Of a DNA stretch of 22,874 nucleotides, positions 14,364 to 22,767 are shown in pieces. Positions within the stretch are counted from its first letter, which is position 1. Each line of letters begins with the position of its first letter. The translations under genes were made by a program, and so were the position numbers. Source of the DNA: Actinomycetes bacterium (GTDB taxonomy: Bacteria > Actinomycetota > Actinomycetes > Mycobacteriales > Mycobacteriaceae); the NCBI GenBank assembly GCA_023432405.1, contig JAEYUQ010000004.1, forward strand, positions 1 to 22,874. The letters run 5' to 3'. The notes beneath the pieces were generated by a model. The model made no database searches and was not told the DNA's origin. It was given only the letters and a program-made list of their open reading frames with translations.

Positions 14364-14870
14364 ATGAGATTCTTTCTGAGTGGTGTCGGGGTTGACGAAG
14401 TCCTGAGTGTTCTCAGTTTCTTCTTGGTCTTCTTAGCGGTACCGACCGTCATAGCCTGGGTCTGGTGCATTGTGATGTGTCGCCGCAGTTCACAGCCAAT
14501 TCCGTTCGCTAGGGCCTTCATCGGAGTCATCGCTTCTTTCCTGATCTGTTTCGCCACCTTGTCCTGGTCAACTCAGGGAAGAAACTATTCAGTTCTGCAA
14601 GTAGTAATTAGTGGAGCTCTGATGGTGGCTCTCACTGCAGTGCTGGTGTACCGCGGACACCCTCGGAATCCTGTCAGCATCATCGTCTGGTGGGCAGTGG
14701 TATTCGGCTACAGCCTGGGCTGGAGTGTAATTTCTGGTCCTTCAGATTCCACGGGATTGTGGGGAGCTGGTCTTCTCTTCCTGTGTCTGGGTTTGGCTTT
14801 CGGTTTGGTACTGGTGATTATCATCACGCAGATCATAGCTGTGCATCGGGAGAGCCGTCACAACCCCTAG
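14364..14870 (+). CDS. Small integral membrane protein, uncharacterised
   Basis: 168 residues with about five hydrophobic segments (residues about 12-38, 48-65, 78-98, 103-122 and 132-160) and short basic loops (CRRSSQ, YRGHPRNP). The most distinctive stretch is GWSVISGPSDSTGLWGAGLL between the last two segments, nearly unchanged in the truncated paralogue at 9699-9980. I do not recognise a named family. Conservation of a polar SGPxDSTG loop inside otherwise freely varying membrane helices suggests that the loop is functional. The gene sits alone between pdxS and the ABC ATPase relic. Confidence 0.7.
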   Translation: MRFFLSGVGVDEVLSVLSFFLVFLAVPTVIAWVWCIVMCRRSSQPIPFARAFIGVIASFLICFATLSWSTQGRNYSVLQVVISGALMVALTAVLVYRGHPRNPVSIIVWWAVVFGYSLGWSVISGPSDSTGLWGAGLLFLCLGLAFGLVLVIIITQIIAVHRESRHNP

Positions 14871-14928
14871 AGAGGCTTCCAACTTTAGAAACGAAACCAG
14901 GAGTGGACCTTAAGTTAGGAGAGAGACG

Positions 14929-15585
14929 GTGATTTCTCCGTCTCCCGGTAGTGCGTCCTCGAAATCTCCAGGAGAAGAATCCCCTCGGCAGAGGGTAGTT
15001 GTGACTGAACCTCAGGCTGAACTACCCCTTGTACAGGTAGAGCACGTGAGCAAAAGCTTTGGCTCAGTGCGTGTGATCGAGGATGTCAGTCTCTCCATTT
15101 ACCCAGGAAAAGTACAAGCTCTTCTCGGTGAAAACGGAGCAGGCAAATCCACCGTGATCACAATGATCGCTGGCGTGTATTAGTCAGACTCAGGTCGAAT
15201 CCTCATTGACGGAAAGCCTGTTCAACTGTACTCAGTGAAGGACGCTGAATCCTTTGGCATTGCCACCATTCATCAAGAACTCAATCTAGTTCCCAGTATG
15301 TCCGTGGAGGCCCGCGTTCTCATTCTGGACGAGCCTACTGCGGCACTATCCGGCACGGAGGTCTCTCAGCTCTTCAACGTCATGGACCAACTACGTCGCA
15401 GGGGCGTGGGCATGATTTTTATCTCTCATCATCTCGACGAGATCGCTCGCATCGCTGATTCCGTGAGTGTTCTTCGGGATGGTCAGTGCGTGGCTGAGCT
15501 GCCCCAGCCACCTCCGAGAGTGATTTTTGTCCGTCACATGACAGCTCTCTGCATATTTATGGTGCTGAATAGTATTCGTGAATGA
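14929..15585 (+). pseudogene. RbsA-type sugar ABC transporter ATPase, disrupted
   Basis: GTG at 14929 opens a Pro/Ser-rich lead and then VEHVSKSFGSVRVIEDVSLS with Walker A GENGAGKST and MIAGVY. A TAG at 15181-15183 replaces the usual Gln of GVYQ-x-DSG. The same frame continues SDSGRILIDGKPVQLYS, ATIHQELNLVPSMSVEA (Q-loop), then jumps to RVLILDEPTAALSGTEV (Walker B) and FISHHLDEIARIADSVSVLR. The segment between SMSVEA and RVLILDEP, which carries the ABC signature LSxGQ, is missing, and the second nucleotide-binding domain of this roughly 500-residue family is absent. Dead by nonsense mutation, internal deletion and truncation. Probably once imported a pentose or deoxy-sugar. Confidence 0.85.
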
Positions 15586-15609
15586 TGGGAAGCAAAGATG
15601 CTATTTTGC

Positions 15610-15633
15610 CCCCGTATAAGGGTGTATACGGGG
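15610..15633. repeat. Perfect 9-bp hairpin upstream of fucO
   Basis: CCCCGTATA (15610-15618) and TATACGGGG (15625-15633) are exact inverted arms around a 6-nt loop. No T tract follows, so an operator or mRNA structure is as likely as a terminator for the ABC relic. The surrounding 15586-15840 has no convincing gene; a minus-strand open frame without a start codon covers part of it. Confidence 0.5.
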
Positions 15634-15840
15634 TGACGTATTTAGATAAAACATAAGCCCTCTCCATCTCATACACCATTACTCCTCGACACAAGGAAAT
15701 GACACCACCGTCTTTCACACTTAACTGCAGCTCAGCGCGCTCCTGAGTAGCATCGAAGCCTGTCAGATTCTTTTTGGCTCGAGCTGCAGGTGTGGAGTCG
15801 CGTGCAGCTGAGAACCATATCTGTGAATGGAGATATCGTC

Positions 15841-16992
15841 ATGATCTATCGCATGATTTTTAATCAAACGGGATATTTCGGACGAGGTGCAATTCAGTCC
15901 ATTCCCGTTGAAGCGGCGTCGCGAGGTTTCAGCAAGGCATTCATAGTCACTGATCCAGTTTTAATCACGGTGGGCGTGGTTCAGCGCATCACGGATATTC
16001 TGGAACAGGCCGGAATAGGCTTTTCCGTTTTCGACAATGTCAAGCCCAATCCGCCTGTTGAATGCATCAAGGACGGGGTAGCGAAATTCAAGGAATCTGG
16101 TGCAGATTTCCTCATCGGGCTCGGCGGAGGAAGCCCTCAGGATACCTGCAAGGGCATTGGCATCATCATTGCCAACCCCGAGTATTCAGATGTCCTCTCC
16201 CTTGAAGGTCAGGTGTCAACCAAGAATCCCTCCGTTCCAATTTTTGGTGTTCCTACTACCGCTGGCACCGCCTCAGAAACAACCATCAACTATGTGGTCA
16301 CGGATGTGGAACACCAGCGCAAGTTCGTGGCTGTGGATCCTCACGACATCCCTGTGGTGGCATTTGTGGATCCAGATTTGACGGATTCCCAGCCCCGCAG
16401 TTTGAAAGTAGCAACGGGTTTGGACGCTCTTACCCATGCCATCGAAAGCTACATCACTCCTGGTGCGTGGGTTTTGTCGGATGCTCTGTCCCTCCAGACT
16501 ATTCGGATGGTAGCCCAGTATTTGCGTGCCAGTGTGGACGGAGACCCCTTTGCAGGAGAGCAGATGGCTTATGCCTCCTACATCACAGGTATGGCGTATT
16601 CCAACGTGGGGTTGGGTCTTGTTCACGGCATGGCCCATCCGCTGGGTGGGCGCTTGGGCGTTCCTCATGGTGTTGCCAACGCTATTTTGCTGGCGCCCGT
16701 GATGGAGTACAACAAGGAGTACACCGGTGAGAAGTATCGGGACATTGCCCATGCTTTTGGACTCAAGAATGCGTACAAGGATGATCTTGACTCGGTGCGA
16801 GATGCCACCATCGCAGCAGTGCGTCAACTGGCCACAGACCTCGAGAGTCCTTCCACCATCTCGGAGGTAGGTGCCACCGCGGCCGATATTGAGGGACTCA
16901 CTGCAGACGCCATGGCGGATGTATGCACTCCCGGTAATCCTCGTACGCCTACTGCTGAGGATGTTCGTGCTATCTATGAATCCCTGCTCTAA
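15841..16992 (+). CDS. fucO: Lactaldehyde reductase (iron-dependent alcohol dehydrogenase)
   Basis: 383 residues. It reduces L-lactaldehyde, made in fucose and rhamnose breakdown, to 1,2-propanediol with NADH. The match to FucO is high throughout: NQTGYFGRGAI, IGLGGGSPQDTCKGIGIII (NAD binding), VPTTAGTASETTINYVVTD, FVAVDPHDIPVVAFVDPDL, GLDALTHAIESYIT, and SNVGLGLVHGMAHPLGGRLG with PHGVANAILL. The Asp and three His that bind iron are all present. ATG 15841 matches the family start and follows GGAG; the upstream extension to 15790 is rejected. With the sugar ABC relic just upstream, this looks like the surviving part of a deoxy-sugar pathway. Confidence 0.92.
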   Translation: MIYRMIFNQTGYFGRGAIQSIPVEAASRGFSKAFIVTDPVLITVGVVQRITDILEQAGIGFSVFDNVKPNPPVECIKDGVAKFKESGADFLIGLGGGSPQDTCKGIGIIIANPEYSDVLSLEGQVSTKNPSVPIFGVPTTAGTASETTINYVVTDVEHQRKFVAVDPHDIPVVAFVDPDLTDSQPRSLKVATGLDALTHAIESYITPGAWVLSDALSLQTIRMVAQYLRASVDGDPFAGEQMAYASYITGMAYSNVGLGLVHGMAHPLGGRLGVPHGVANAILLAPVMEYNKEYTGEKYRDIAHAFGLKNAYKDDLDSVRDATIAAVRQLATDLESPSTISEVGATAADIEGLTADAMADVCTPGNPRTPTAEDVRAIYESLL

Positions 16993-17026
16993 GGCAACTA
17001 TGGCTGTGTAGAGTAAGCCCACTACA

Positions 17027-17094
17027 CACGAACCTCCCACCCCTTTGCGACGCCGCTACAAAACGGGCGTTGTCAAAGGAGCGGGAGGTTCGTG
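17027..17094. terminator. Long bidirectional hairpin terminator between fucO and ahpD
   Basis: CACGAACCTCCC (17027-17038) pairs exactly with GGGAGGTTCGTG (17083-17094). Further in, CCTTTG (17042-17047) pairs with CAAAGG (17074-17079), and CGACGCC pairs with GGCGTTG (17066-17072) with one G-U pair, around an 11-nt loop. It lies between two convergent genes, and a short T-rich end (ATTTCTAT) follows on the plus strand. Best read as a shared terminator. Confidence 0.75.
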
Positions 17095-17137
17095 ATTTCT
17101 ATGAGCTTTCTATGGGATCAGCACCTTGGCTGCATAT

Positions 17138-17665
17138 CTACTCGGTGGTGCCCTCAATAAAGAGAGCTTGAGCAACACCGCTAAGTACGGCGGCTACTTT
17201 CACAGTTTCCCAGACGGCCGCTTCCTTAACCCCTTCTTCACGCACAGTGTGTTCATGGGCGGCGGTGCATTTTCCGCAGCCGTTAATCACGGAGACGGCG
17301 ATGTTCCACAGCTCAAAGTTCGTCTTATCCACACCAGGGTTGAGCATCTGATTTTGACGCAGTCCCATACGGATCTGAGCGTAATCCTCGCCAAGGAATT
17401 CTTTAGCACGGTATGCTACGTTGTTCATTCCCATAATGGATGCTGCCAGCTTAGTGCCACGCAGTTCCTCGTCACTGAGATGATTCTTGGCCTCTTCGAG
17501 GACCTCCTGAAGTACAAAAGCATTCTGGGTTGCTGCGGCAGCAGCCACCATAGCCCCCCAAAGCTGAGTCTCTGTGAGCTCCTTGGACCGCGACAGTGAT
17601 CCAAGATTGAGTTTCAGATCCTTAGCGAAGTCAGGTAGGGCGTTCTTGAGGTTCTCAAGTGACAT
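17138..17665 (-). CDS. ahpD: Alkyl hydroperoxide reductase AhpD
   Basis: 175 residues, the normal length. AhpD is a CxxC-bearing alkylhydroperoxidase that reduces AhpC in actinobacteria, taking electrons from a lipoyl dehydrogenase/lipoamide system. The active site reads VINGCGKCTAAHEHTVREEG, with both Cys and the neighbouring His and Glu. Other family stretches are LWGAMVAAAAATQN and GTKLAASIMGMNNVAYRAKE. The ATG at 17665 directly follows the ahpC stop with no gap, so the two are translated from one message. Confidence 0.95.
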   Translation of the reverse strand: MSLENLKNALPDFAKDLKLNLGSLSRSKELTETQLWGAMVAAAAATQNAFVLQEVLEEAKNHLSDEELRGTKLAASIMGMNNVAYRAKEFLGEDYAQIRMGLRQNQMLNPGVDKTNFELWNIAVSVINGCGKCTAAHEHTVREEGVKEAAVWETVKVAAVLSGVAQALFIEGTTE

Positions 17666-18262
17666 TTAGTTCAGCTCCTCCGCAAGAACATCCATCTTGT
17701 TGATGTTCTTGGTGGGATCATTAGCTTCCCAGTTGCAGGCGCAGACCTCTTCGGACTGAAGGGCGTCAAGAACACGCAGAACCTCATCCACGTTGCGGCC
17801 CACGGCATCCGGAGTGGCGGAGACAAACTGAATAACACCATCGGGATCAATGATGAAGGTGGCGCGGTCAGCAACACCATCAGCATTCTCAACACCCAAA
17901 GCGCGGATGAGCTCGTGCTTGATGTCGGAAATCATCGGGAAGGGGATGGTCTTGAGGTCTTTATGGGTGGCACGCCAGTTGAAGTGAGCAAACTCATTGT
18001 CAATGGAGCCGCCAATAATCTGGGCGTCGCGGTCCTCGAATTCCTCATTGAGCTCACCGAAGGCTGCGATTTCGGTGGGGCAGACGAAAGTGAAGTCCTT
18101 GGGGTAGAAGAACAGAACCAGCCACTTTCCAGGGAAAGAGTCATGGGAGATGGTCTCGAAGTAATCTTCTGGCTGGTTCGCGTTGACCTCACGCAGGTCT
18201 CCGCCACGCAGAGCGGTAAGGGTGAATTCTGGGAGTTTATCGCCAATAGTTGCAAGAGCCAT
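17666..18262 (-). CDS. ahpC: Alkyl hydroperoxide reductase AhpC (2-Cys peroxiredoxin)
   Basis: 198 residues. It reduces H2O2, organic peroxides and peroxynitrite. Peroxidatic Cys lies in FFYPKDFTFVCPTEI and the resolving Cys in EEVCACNWEAN, with the catalytic Arg region later in VADRATFIIDP. The actinobacterial resolving CAC motif is that of enzymes recycled by AhpD rather than AhpF. ATG at 18262 is chosen because AAGGAG lies 6 nt upstream; a longer open frame adds unrelated sequence. An OxyR-like site overlaps the promoter upstream. Confidence 0.96.
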   Translation of the reverse strand: MALATIGDKLPEFTLTALRGGDLREVNANQPEDYFETISHDSFPGKWLVLFFYPKDFTFVCPTEIAAFGELNEEFEDRDAQIIGGSIDNEFAHFNWRATHKDLKTIPFPMISDIKHELIRALGVENADGVADRATFIIDPDGVIQFVSATPDAVGRNVDEVLRVLDALQSEEVCACNWEANDPTKNINKMDVLAEELN

Positions 18263-18383
18263 GTCTTCTCCTTGGATAAGCCATCGATGATGTTTTAAGG
18301 CAGCTTCACGGTGATGTAGCCGAGAAGCCCTGGGAACATTGTGGACTAGAAAGTACAGACAAGTCAAACGGAAATCCAATAAG

Positions 18384-18412
18384 TTTTAGCCTATGTTATA
18401 GGTTATATCAAT
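18384..18412 (-). promoter_or_regulatory. ahpC promoter with OxyR-like operator
   Basis: On the minus strand TTGATA (18407-18412) and TAAAAC (18384-18389) are separated by 17 bp, a plausible -35/-10 pair for ahpC. The plus strand ATAGGTTATATCAAT at 18398-18412 fits the OxyR pattern ATAGNTNNNANCTAT with one mismatch, and CCTAT-GTT-ATAGG at 18390-18402 is a perfect palindrome. Binding next to and over the -35 fits peroxide activation. No oxyR gene adjoins, unlike many actinomycete ahpC loci. Confidence 0.5.
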
Positions 18413-18558
18413 GAGAGCTGGGTTTATCAGATTCTGCGTGCATAAAATGTAACGAAGGGGAAATAATGCAGGCAGCTTATGGTGGCAATCCCAGTCCTCG
18501 GCATCCCTGTAACAGCGATGGTTGCAGTGGGTACTAGTGGAATCTAGTTTTATTAACT

Positions 18559-19779
18559 GTGTGGAGTGAGGTGAAAAACAACCCTAGAACCGTTGCGCTG
18601 TTGGGGCCGGCCTTTGTGGCTGCCGTGGCCTATGTGGATCCAGGGAATGTTGCTGCCAATATCACTGCCGGGGCACGCTACGGCTTTACTTTGGTATGGG
18701 TTCTGGTTCTGGCTAACGCAATGTCCGTGATTGTCCAGTACCAATCCGCCAAACTGGGTATTGTCACGGGGAAATCTCTGCCGCAGATTCTTCACGATCA
18801 TCTCAGCCCCAAAGCTCGCATCGCATACTGGTTTCAGGCACAGGTAACGGCTATTGCCACCGATCTTGCTGAGATTATCGGTGGGGCAGTAGCTCTCAAT
18901 CTTCTCTTCCAGCTTCCTCTCCTTCTTGGGGGAGTAATCGTTGGCGCAGTCTCCATGCTGCTGTTGTCTGTCCAATCCACACGGCATCAACACATTTTTG
19001 AAAGAGTTATCCTGGGGCTCCTCCTCATCATTACTTTTGGCTTTATTACAGGCCTCTTTGTTAATCCGCCTTCCCTGAGCGACGTCGCTCAGGGGCTAGT
19101 GCCTTCCTTTGACGGACCTGATTCTGTTCTGGTGGCCGCCTCTATGCTGGGTGCCACCGTGATGCCTCACGCCATCTATCTTCACTCCAGCTTGGTAGGG
19201 GATCGTTTTGGAAAGACAGAACAGGAGGTGCCCACACTCCTCCAGGTGACAAAGGTGGATGTGGTCAGCTCTCTTATTTTGGCCGGTAGTGTGAACATTG
19301 CGTTGCTGTTACTGGCGGCTAATTCTTTACAGGATCCTTCTCTCCCGAATACAGATACTCTGCAAGGCGCTCATGACGCCATCAGTCAGGGGCTTGGACC
19401 AGGTGTTGCTGTTATATTTGCGGTTGGTCTTTTAGCCTCCGGTTTGGCCTCCACCTCAGTGGGGTCCTATGCGGGTGCGGAAATTCTTAAAGGGCTCTTT
19501 CATGCGAATATTCCCCTGTGGGTAAGCAGGCTAACTACCTTGCTTCCTGCTCTCATTATTCTCTTTTTTACCTGCGAACCCACCTGGGCTTTGGTGCTGT
19601 CTCAGGCAGTGTTATCTGTCACTATTCCCTTTGCAATCATTCCACTGCATCGTTTTACAGGTAGTGCAGCATTGATGGGAAAATACAGAGACAACCTCGT
19701 CCTGCGGCTCGTGTCCACCGCGATTGCACTGGTTGTGGTTGTGCTAAACGCTGTTCTTATTGTCCTGACTGTTTTCTAA
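18559..19779 (+). CDS. mntH: NRAMP-family manganese/divalent metal transporter
   Basis: About 406 residues with 11 membrane segments. It imports Mn2+ (and Fe2+) with protons across the plasma membrane. The metal-site motifs are intact: YVDPGNVAANITAG in segment 1 and GATVMPHAIYLHSSL in segment 6. The transport motif region with GLASTSVGSYAGAEIL follows. The start is GTG 18559 or GTG 18571; GGAG at 18563-18566 would serve the second. A tiny ORF with AAGGGG before its ATG (18466, 23 codons) lies upstream and may be a leader peptide or chance. No clear Mn riboswitch or MntR box was found. Confidence 0.93.
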   Translation: MWSEVKNNPRTVALLGPAFVAAVAYVDPGNVAANITAGARYGFTLVWVLVLANAMSVIVQYQSAKLGIVTGKSLPQILHDHLSPKARIAYWFQAQVTAIATDLAEIIGGAVALNLLFQLPLLLGGVIVGAVSMLLLSVQSTRHQHIFERVILGLLLIITFGFITGLFVNPPSLSDVAQGLVPSFDGPDSVLVAASMLGATVMPHAIYLHSSLVGDRFGKTEQEVPTLLQVTKVDVVSSLILAGSVNIALLLLAANSLQDPSLPNTDTLQGAHDAISQGLGPGVAVIFAVGLLASGLASTSVGSYAGAEILKGLFHANIPLWVSRLTTLLPALIILFFTCEPTWALVLSQAVLSVTIPFAIIPLHRFTGSAALMGKYRDNLVLRLVSTAIALVVVVLNAVLIVLTVF

Positions 19780-19827
19780 ACGGTTTCCTGAGCCGATGTT
19801 GGTAAATCCGACTGAGAATGTGCCTCC

Positions 19828-20640
19828 TTAACCGGCGTTGGTAGATCCAACCGAGGAGGCTGTGGCTCCTAAGTGATCGAGAACCTCCTGGTGAAGGATT
19901 CCGTTGCTGGCCAGCGCATCCCCGCCGTGCGGTCCTGGTGTGCCGTCGAGTGCGGTGAAGCAGCCGCCTGCTTCAGTGACCAGAATAGACGGGGCAGCTA
20001 AATCCCAGAGGGAGACTTCAGGTTCTCCTGCAACATCCACAGCCCCTTCAGCAACCAGGCAGTAAGACAAGAAATCGCCGAAAGCCCTCAAGCGCCACAT
20101 ACTGTCGGTGAGTGAAAGGAAACTATCAAGAAGACCTCGTTCTTTCCATCCCGCGAGAGATGAGAAAGAAAGAGATGCATTACTGACAGAAGACACTTCC
20201 GACACAGAGATTCTCCGTGGTGTCCCAGAGTTGAAGGTTCTCCAGGCTCCAGCTCCTTTCGAGGCATACCACCTTCGGCTGAGCGCAGGAGCTGAAATCA
20301 CTCCCACCACCGGCTCCCCATCCTCCAGGAGTGCTATGAGGGTAGCCCACACCGGAACCCCGCGCACATAGTTTTTTGTGGCATCAATGGGATCAATTAC
20401 CCACTGACGCTCTGCGAATTGAACTTCGCCTCCAAATTCCTCGCCCAGTATTTCATCAGCGGGGCGCTGTTCAGATAAAGCAGCCCTTAAGGTCTTTTCC
20501 ACTTCCAGGTCAGCGTCACTGACCGGAGTCATATCCGGTTTCGCAGTTACTCGAAGGTCGGCTGCCTCAAAACGATCCATCGTGATGGTATCGGCGGCGT
20601 CGGCAAGGGTTAGTCCTAAGGCAAGATCTTCCGAATACAT
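19828..20640 (-). CDS. hisN: Histidinol-phosphatase, IMPase-like
   Basis: 270 residues, closely resembling corynebacterial HisN, which removes phosphate from histidinol phosphate in histidine synthesis. Segments include SKPDMTPVSDADL-type TAKPDMTPVSDADLEVEKTL, ILGEEFGG (metal-binding Glu pair), WVIDPIDATKNYVRGVPVWA, and GEPEVSLWDLAAPSILVTEAGG (third metal Asp). In the metal motif DPIDGT the Gly is Ala here, a small change next to the ligands. ATG 20640 gives the family N-terminus; the open frame to 20703 overlaps the upstream gene. It begins 5 nt after the IMPase gene, so the two form an operon. Confidence 0.92.
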   Translation of the reverse strand: MYSEDLALGLTLADAADTITMDRFEAADLRVTAKPDMTPVSDADLEVEKTLRAALSEQRPADEILGEEFGGEVQFAERQWVIDPIDATKNYVRGVPVWATLIALLEDGEPVVGVISAPALSRRWYASKGAGAWRTFNSGTPRRISVSEVSSVSNASLSFSSLAGWKERGLLDSFLSLTDSMWRLRAFGDFLSYCLVAEGAVDVAGEPEVSLWDLAAPSILVTEAGGCFTALDGTPGPHGGDALASNGILHQEVLDHLGATASSVGSTNAG

Positions 20641-20645
20641 AGCCT

Positions 20646-21512
20646 CTATCCTAGGCACTCGGCAATCTCGTGAACTGCCCGTCGATTTCCGGCCACACTC
20701 CACGTCACTCCACCAGCCTCAATCTGGAGAGTTTCTCCGCCGGCTCCTTCCACCAGCGCTTTACCGGGGAACCAGTCCCACGGTGGCACGGAGTGCTGTA
20801 GCCATGCTCCTAGCGTTCCATCTGCCACAGAGGCCAAATCCACAGAGCCAGCACCAAACATTCGCCAAGAGGCGAACCGTGAGGCTGCTTTTTCCCACAG
20901 GTCTCGCACTTGCGAATCCTCAAGAAAAGTGGGATGAAGATAGGTGCCTAAGCATAACTTTTCAGATGTAGTCTCCTTAAGTCTGAGCAGTTCATGTCCA
21001 TCTCTGCTGGTAGGAGAATCCGGCCCTCCACACCAGGTGTACCCCATAGCCGGACGATGCACCGCGCCGAACCGCACAGTCCCAGAGTATTGAAAACCCT
21101 GGGCGCCCTTCGCCTCTCCAGGAGTATCTTCCACGAGAGCTAGTGCAGAGCACCAGTAGTCAGAGCCCAAAGTGAAGTTATAGGTACCATCGACAGGATC
21201 AATGACCCAGGTGCGTCCGGATGAAGATGTTTGGGAACTGCCTTCCTCAGCAAGAATTCCATCCTGAGGGCGAAGAGTTGCTAGAGCATCCACCACAAAC
21301 TGTTCGGTGTATTTATCCGCTTCCGTTACGACGTCGCTCAGGGAAGTCTTGTACTCAGTGGTCACTCCGATTTCTCGCATTCTCCATGCGAGCCGGGCGG
21401 CATTGAAAACGAGAGCCTGCGCAAGACGCTGGTCATCGTCGCCTTCATGCGCAATCACAAAGGTTTTTGTGATGGGGCCTATCATCTCAGCTACGTCTTT
21501 CATGGAATCCAT
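20646..21512 (-). CDS. Inositol monophosphatase family protein
   Basis: 288 residues. Members are Mg2+-dependent phosphatases of inositol phosphate or similar small molecules. Metal-site motifs are SDVVTEADKYTEQ, ILAEEGSS, WVIDPVDGTYNFTLGSDYW and VPPWDWFPGKALVEGAGG. It lies directly upstream of hisN and diverges from prfB, an arrangement seen in Corynebacterium. The substrate is unproven; inositol metabolism for mycothiol or PI lipids would fit an actinomycete. ATG 21512 is favoured over ATG 21503; no strong ribosome binding site precedes either, and the TTG at 21539 is less likely. Confidence 0.88.
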   Translation of the reverse strand: MDSMKDVAEMIGPITKTFVIAHEGDDDQRLAQALVFNAARLAWRMREIGVTTEYKTSLSDVVTEADKYTEQFVVDALATLRPQDGILAEEGSSQTSSSGRTWVIDPVDGTYNFTLGSDYWCSALALVEDTPGEAKGAQGFQYSGTVRFGAVHRPAMGYTWCGGPDSPTSRDGHELLRLKETTSEKLCLGTYLHPTFLEDSQVRDLWEKAASRFASWRMFGAGSVDLASVADGTLGAWLQHSVPPWDWFPGKALVEGAGGETLQIEAGGVTWSVAGNRRAVHEIAECLG

Positions 21513-21585
21513 TGTCCCAGTTGCGCACGAGGGCTTCAATCCTCAGCCCACCTTGCGCTATTCACCATGAGTAAGATGAACCGAC

Positions 21586-22698
21586 ATGCAACCGGAAATA
21601 TCTTCAGACCTTGATGCTGTCTCCGCAACGCTGAGCTCTATTGAAAAAATAATGCGCCCTGATGAGCTTGCAGACCGTGTGCGCGAACTGGAAATCAAGG
21701 CTGCTGATCCGAGTTTGTGGAATGATCCCGAGGATGCTCAGAGGGTGACCTCGCAGTTGTCTCAAGTGCAGGGGACCTTAAAGAAACTCCAGGGCCTCAG
21801 GCAGCGCTTAGAGGATATTCCGGTGATGCTTGAACTGATGGAGGAGGAAGGGGAAGGCAGCGAGGCTGTTGAACAAGAGTTAGCAGCACTGCGCTCAGAT
21901 GTGGAAGCCCTTGAGGTTCAGACCATGCTCTCGGGGGAGTATGACATTCGTGAAGCTCTTATCACTATTCGCTCAGGCGCCGGGGGAGTAGATGCTGCAG
22001 ACTGGGCTGAGATGCTCCTGCGAATGTATTTGCGCTGGGCAGATCAACATGGCTACAAAACAGATATCTATGACATTTCCTATGCGGAGGAGGCGGGTAT
22101 CAAGTCCGCTACCTTTGTGGTTCATGGGGAATATACCTACGGGCAACTTTCGGTGGAGCAAGGAGCGCATCGCTTAGTTCGTATCAGTCCTTTTGACAAC
22201 CAGGCTCGCCGCCAGACTTCCTTTGCTGAAGTTGAGGTTCTTCCCGTTGTGGAGAAAGCGGACCATATTGATATTCCTGATTCAGATCTGAGAGTGGATG
22301 TGTTTCGCTCCTCAGGGCCAGGGGGGCAGTCTGTGAATACCACGGACTCTGCCGTTCGTGTGGTGCATATCCCAACTGGAATTGTGGTCACCTGCCAGAA
22401 TGAGAAGTCTCAGCATCAGAACAAGGCCTCAGCATTGGCTGTTTTGCAGGCCAAATTGCTTGAGTTGAAGCGCCAGCAGGAGCGTGAAGAGATGGATGCT
22501 CTAGGTGCCGGTGGAAATGCCTCCTGGGGTAACCAAATGCGCAATTATGTTTTACATCCCTACAAGATGGTGAAAGACTTGCGCACTGGTGTGGAGATCG
22601 GTGATCCGTCGAGGGTTCTTGATGGAGATTTGGACTCCTTCTTGGAGGCCGGAATTCGGTGGAGAGCCCAACAGAATCGCGATACTTCAGATAAGTAA
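21586..22698 (+). CDS. prfB: Peptide chain release factor 2
   Basis: 370 residues, full length. It recognises UGA and UAA stop codons and triggers peptide release on the ribosome. The tripeptide anticodon SPF is in LVRISPFDNQARRQTS, and the catalytic GGQ is in RSSGPGGQSVNTTDSAVR. Unlike E. coli prfB there is no in-frame UGA near codon 26: the reading frame is continuous from MQPEISSDL, as usual in actinobacteria, so the autoregulatory frameshift is absent. ftsE follows after 69 nt. Confidence 0.97.
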   Translation: MQPEISSDLDAVSATLSSIEKIMRPDELADRVRELEIKAADPSLWNDPEDAQRVTSQLSQVQGTLKKLQGLRQRLEDIPVMLELMEEEGEGSEAVEQELAALRSDVEALEVQTMLSGEYDIREALITIRSGAGGVDAADWAEMLLRMYLRWADQHGYKTDIYDISYAEEAGIKSATFVVHGEYTYGQLSVEQGAHRLVRISPFDNQARRQTSFAEVEVLPVVEKADHIDIPDSDLRVDVFRSSGPGGQSVNTTDSAVRVVHIPTGIVVTCQNEKSQHQNKASALAVLQAKLLELKRQQEREEMDALGAGGNASWGNQMRNYVLHPYKMVKDLRTGVEIGDPSRVLDGDLDSFLEAGIRWRAQQNRDTSDK

Positions 22699-22767
22699 TG
22701 TGATTTCTGGTGAAAAAAGTGCGATTGGTTTCCACTGTTACCTAAGTGATGGGTTATTGTTAGGAAC

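Noticed and set aside
21586..21680. Programmed frameshift in prfB
   Set aside because: The frame is open throughout with no early in-frame UGA, as is normal in actinobacteria.
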